Below, piece after piece: positions 5,343 to 6,630 of a stretch of 6,630 nucleotides of DNA (position 1 is the first letter of the stretch; every line of letters starts with the position of its first letter). The stretch spans positions 1-6,630 of the forward strand of contig QIAS01000031.1 in NCBI GenBank assembly GCA_003225615.1, given 5' to 3'. The notes under the pieces were generated by a model, which saw only the letters and a program-made list of their open reading frames with translations, did not search any database and was not told the DNA's origin. Source of the stretch: Acidobacteriota bacterium. GTDB lineage: Bacteria > Acidobacteriota > Terriglobia > Terriglobales > Acidobacteriaceae. Position numbers and translations under genes: made by a program.

Positions 5343-6630
5343 TCACTCGGTACTCGGGACCCGGTACTCGGTAGTTCTTGCCCGGTATTCGGTACTCGCT
5401 ACTCGGTACTTTTTCTCCCGAATAGCCAGCAGTTTGTTGTGCATGGAAACCGCGGCCTTACGTGCAGCCGCCACCGCAGTGACGACCAGATCGGCGCCGC
5501 GCACGTTATCGCCGGCCGCGTAAAGATCCTCACGTGAGGTAACGCCCGTTTCCTCACTTTCGACTACAACCGATCCCCACTTTGTGGTCTTGAGGTTGGG
5601 AGTGCTTTCCGGGATGTCGGTTTCCGGGCTGTAGCCGATCGCCAAGGCAACCGTATCGCAATTGATGATGAAGTTTGAGCCTTCGATCGGCACTGGCGAG
5701 CGGCGGCCCTTTGCGTCGGGTGCGCCCAGCTTCATGCGAATGCACTCGGCGGCTTTTACTTTGCCTTCTTCGTCGCCGATGAACTTCACCGGGGCGGTAA
5801 GCCATTCAAACTGGACGCCTTCTTCGACCGCGTTCACCCGCTCTTCGTAACGGCCGGGCATTTCGACCTCGCTGCGGCGGTAAACACAGTAGACCTTGGC
5901 ATCCGGATTCAGGCGGCGGGCGGTGCGTACGCAGTCCATGGCGGTATCGCCTCCGCCTATCACGATGGTCACGCCAGTGTGGTGGGGTTTGGGATGGGGC
6001 AAATTGCGCCAAACATCCGGCAGGAGTTCTGGAGAGAGATTGCCTCGCACCAGGTATTCCGTGGCTTGGTAAATGTTCTGGAGTTCGTCTTCGCCGGGCA
6101 CTTTCATTTCGCCGCCCTTGACCGCTCCGTAACCGAGAAAAACCAAATCGAAACCTTGCTTGAAGAACTCCTCCAGTGGATGATCTTTTCCCACGCGGAA
6201 GTTACATACGAAGTGGATACCCATTTCTTCGAGGCCGCGAATTTTGGCGAAGACGATGTCTTTGTTCAGCTTGAAATTGGGAATTCCGTAAAGCAGCAAA
6301 CCTCCGGGGTAAGGCCACATGTCATACACAACAACTTGGTGCCCAAGGACGGCGAGTCCAGCGGGACCGGCTCCAACCACGGCCACCTTCATGCCAGTGG
6401 GAGCAGCCTTTTCGCGCCGGGGATAACCGTAGTTCTTGCGCACATAATCGATGACGAACGCTTCCAGCTTGCCGATACAGACCGCCGGATTGCGGTTGGC
6501 AATAACGCAGGAGCCTTCACATTGCTTCTCCTGCGGACAGATTCGCCCGCACACATCAGGAAAGTTGGAACTCTCCATGAACTTGAGCGCGGCGCCGATG
6601 AAGTCACCTTGGCCTAGGAGGAATAGGGCG
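5343..6630 (-). CDS. GltD-type FAD/NAD(P)H oxidoreductase, N-terminus outside window
   Basis: A flavoprotein of the glutamate-synthase small-subunit family (GltD/GltA, also related to NfnB and the N-terminal half of dihydropyrimidine dehydrogenase), which passes electrons between NAD(P)H, FAD and Fe-S clusters. The frame stays open to the right edge (17 codons above the ATG at 6578), so that Met is internal. Numbered from it: CGRICPQEKQCEGSC holds cluster ligands Cys10, 14, 20 and 24; FAD motif GAGPAG 69-74; PGGLLLYGIPNFKL 91-104; GYGAVKGGEMKVPGED 149-164; NAD(P)H motif GGGDTAMD 208-215; AIGYSPETDIPES; and C-terminal FAD motif YAAGDNVRGADLV 353-365. Two oddities: the helix after GAGPAG is about six residues short, and residues 391-411 are encoded by intergenic repeat. 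The large subunit or operon partner is not visible, so GltD proper is not proven. Confidence 0.9.
   Translation of the reverse strand, partial: ALFLLGQGDFIGAALKFMESSNFPDVCGRICPQEKQCEGSCVIANRNPAVCIGKLEAFVIDYVRKNYGYPRREKAAPTGMKVAVVGAGPAGLAVLGHQVVVYDMWPYPGGLLLYGIPNFKLNKDIVFAKIRGLEEMGIHFVCNFRVGKDHPLEEFFKQGFDLVFLGYGAVKGGEMKVPGEDELQNIYQATEYLVRGNLSPELLPDVWRNLPHPKPHHTGVTIVIGGGDTAMDCVRTARRLNPDAKVYCVYRRSEVEMPGRYEERVNAVEEGVQFEWLTAPVKFIGDEEGKVKAAECIRMKLGAPDAKGRRSPVPIEGSNFIINCDTVALAIGYSPETDIPESTPNLKTTKWGSVVVESEETGVTSREDLYAAGDNVRGADLVVTAVAAARKAAVSMHNKLLAIREKKYRVASTEYRARTTEYRVPSTE
5344..5410 (-). repeat. TACCGAGTA-type repeat cluster, right
   Basis: On the minus strand this is a run of about six units of a TACCGAGTACCG-like word with imperfect joins (AGTACCGAGTAGCGA, GTACCGAATACCGGG, CTACCGAGTACCGGG, GTACCGAGTG). 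It is inverted relative to the cluster at 5050-5077 and overlaps the last 21 codons of the oxidoreductase frame, where it translates as repeated TEYR-type units. From memory, such repeats and such tails on predicted proteins are frequent in Acidobacteria. Confidence 0.75.

Noticed and set aside
5344..5410. TACCGAGTA repeats considered as a CRISPR array
   Set aside because: Units are about 10 bases, directly joined and imperfect, without unique spacers of constant length.
5181..5537. 118-codon plus-strand frame across the repeat region
   Set aside because: It runs through the right-hand repeat cluster and the antisense of the oxidoreductase; the minus strand carries the recognisable four-helix-bundle relic here.
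5979..6617. 212-codon plus-strand frame at the right end
   Set aside because: Antisense of the GltD-type oxidoreductase, whose motifs are unmistakable on the minus strand.

Overview
The window looks like a chromosomal segment from an acidobacterium (class Terriglobia, Koribacter/Sulfotelmatobacter-like). This is inferred from three things: two DUF507 genes, a secreted subtilase with an SSVVWG-repeat tail, and intergenic TACCGAGTA-type repeats beside a four-helix-bundle gene relic. All are features I associate with that group from memory; no database was searched.

Layout. Positions 1-787 (minus) hold the first 262 codons of guaB (IMP dehydrogenase), which runs off the left edge, with a good sigma70-type promoter at 821-849. 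About 475 bp without a convincing gene follow; they contain a degenerate GCAAAG-type repeat and two copies of the palindrome GGACA-N3-TGTCC. Positions 1325-3049 (plus) encode a secreted S8 serine protease with a complete catalytic triad and a C-terminal SSVVWG repeat. Only 43 bp later, at 3093-3857 (plus), comes a polytopic membrane protein that resembles the membrane sensor module of signalling proteins but has no output domain. Two paralogous DUF507 genes (3957-4235 and 4770-5045, both plus) flank a small two-helix membrane protein on the minus strand (4331-4552). Positions 5343-6630 (minus) hold a GltD-type FAD/NAD(P)H oxidoreductase that continues past the right edge.

The most interesting part is 5050-5410. 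Two clusters of TACCGAGTA-like repeats lie in opposite orientation around a decayed four-helix-bundle gene (TIGR02436/PF05635-like), which has a TAG at the usual Trp codon and lacks the second half of the family. The right-hand cluster is read through by the oxidoreductase gene, giving it a repeat-encoded C-terminal tail. The same oxidoreductase has about six residues missing from its FAD-binding Rossmann helix, so it may be decaying too.

The genes do not form one pathway. guaB, the DUF507 pair and the oxidoreductase look like separate housekeeping units. The protease and the membrane protein behind it are the only pair that look like an operon with a possible joint function at the cell surface.
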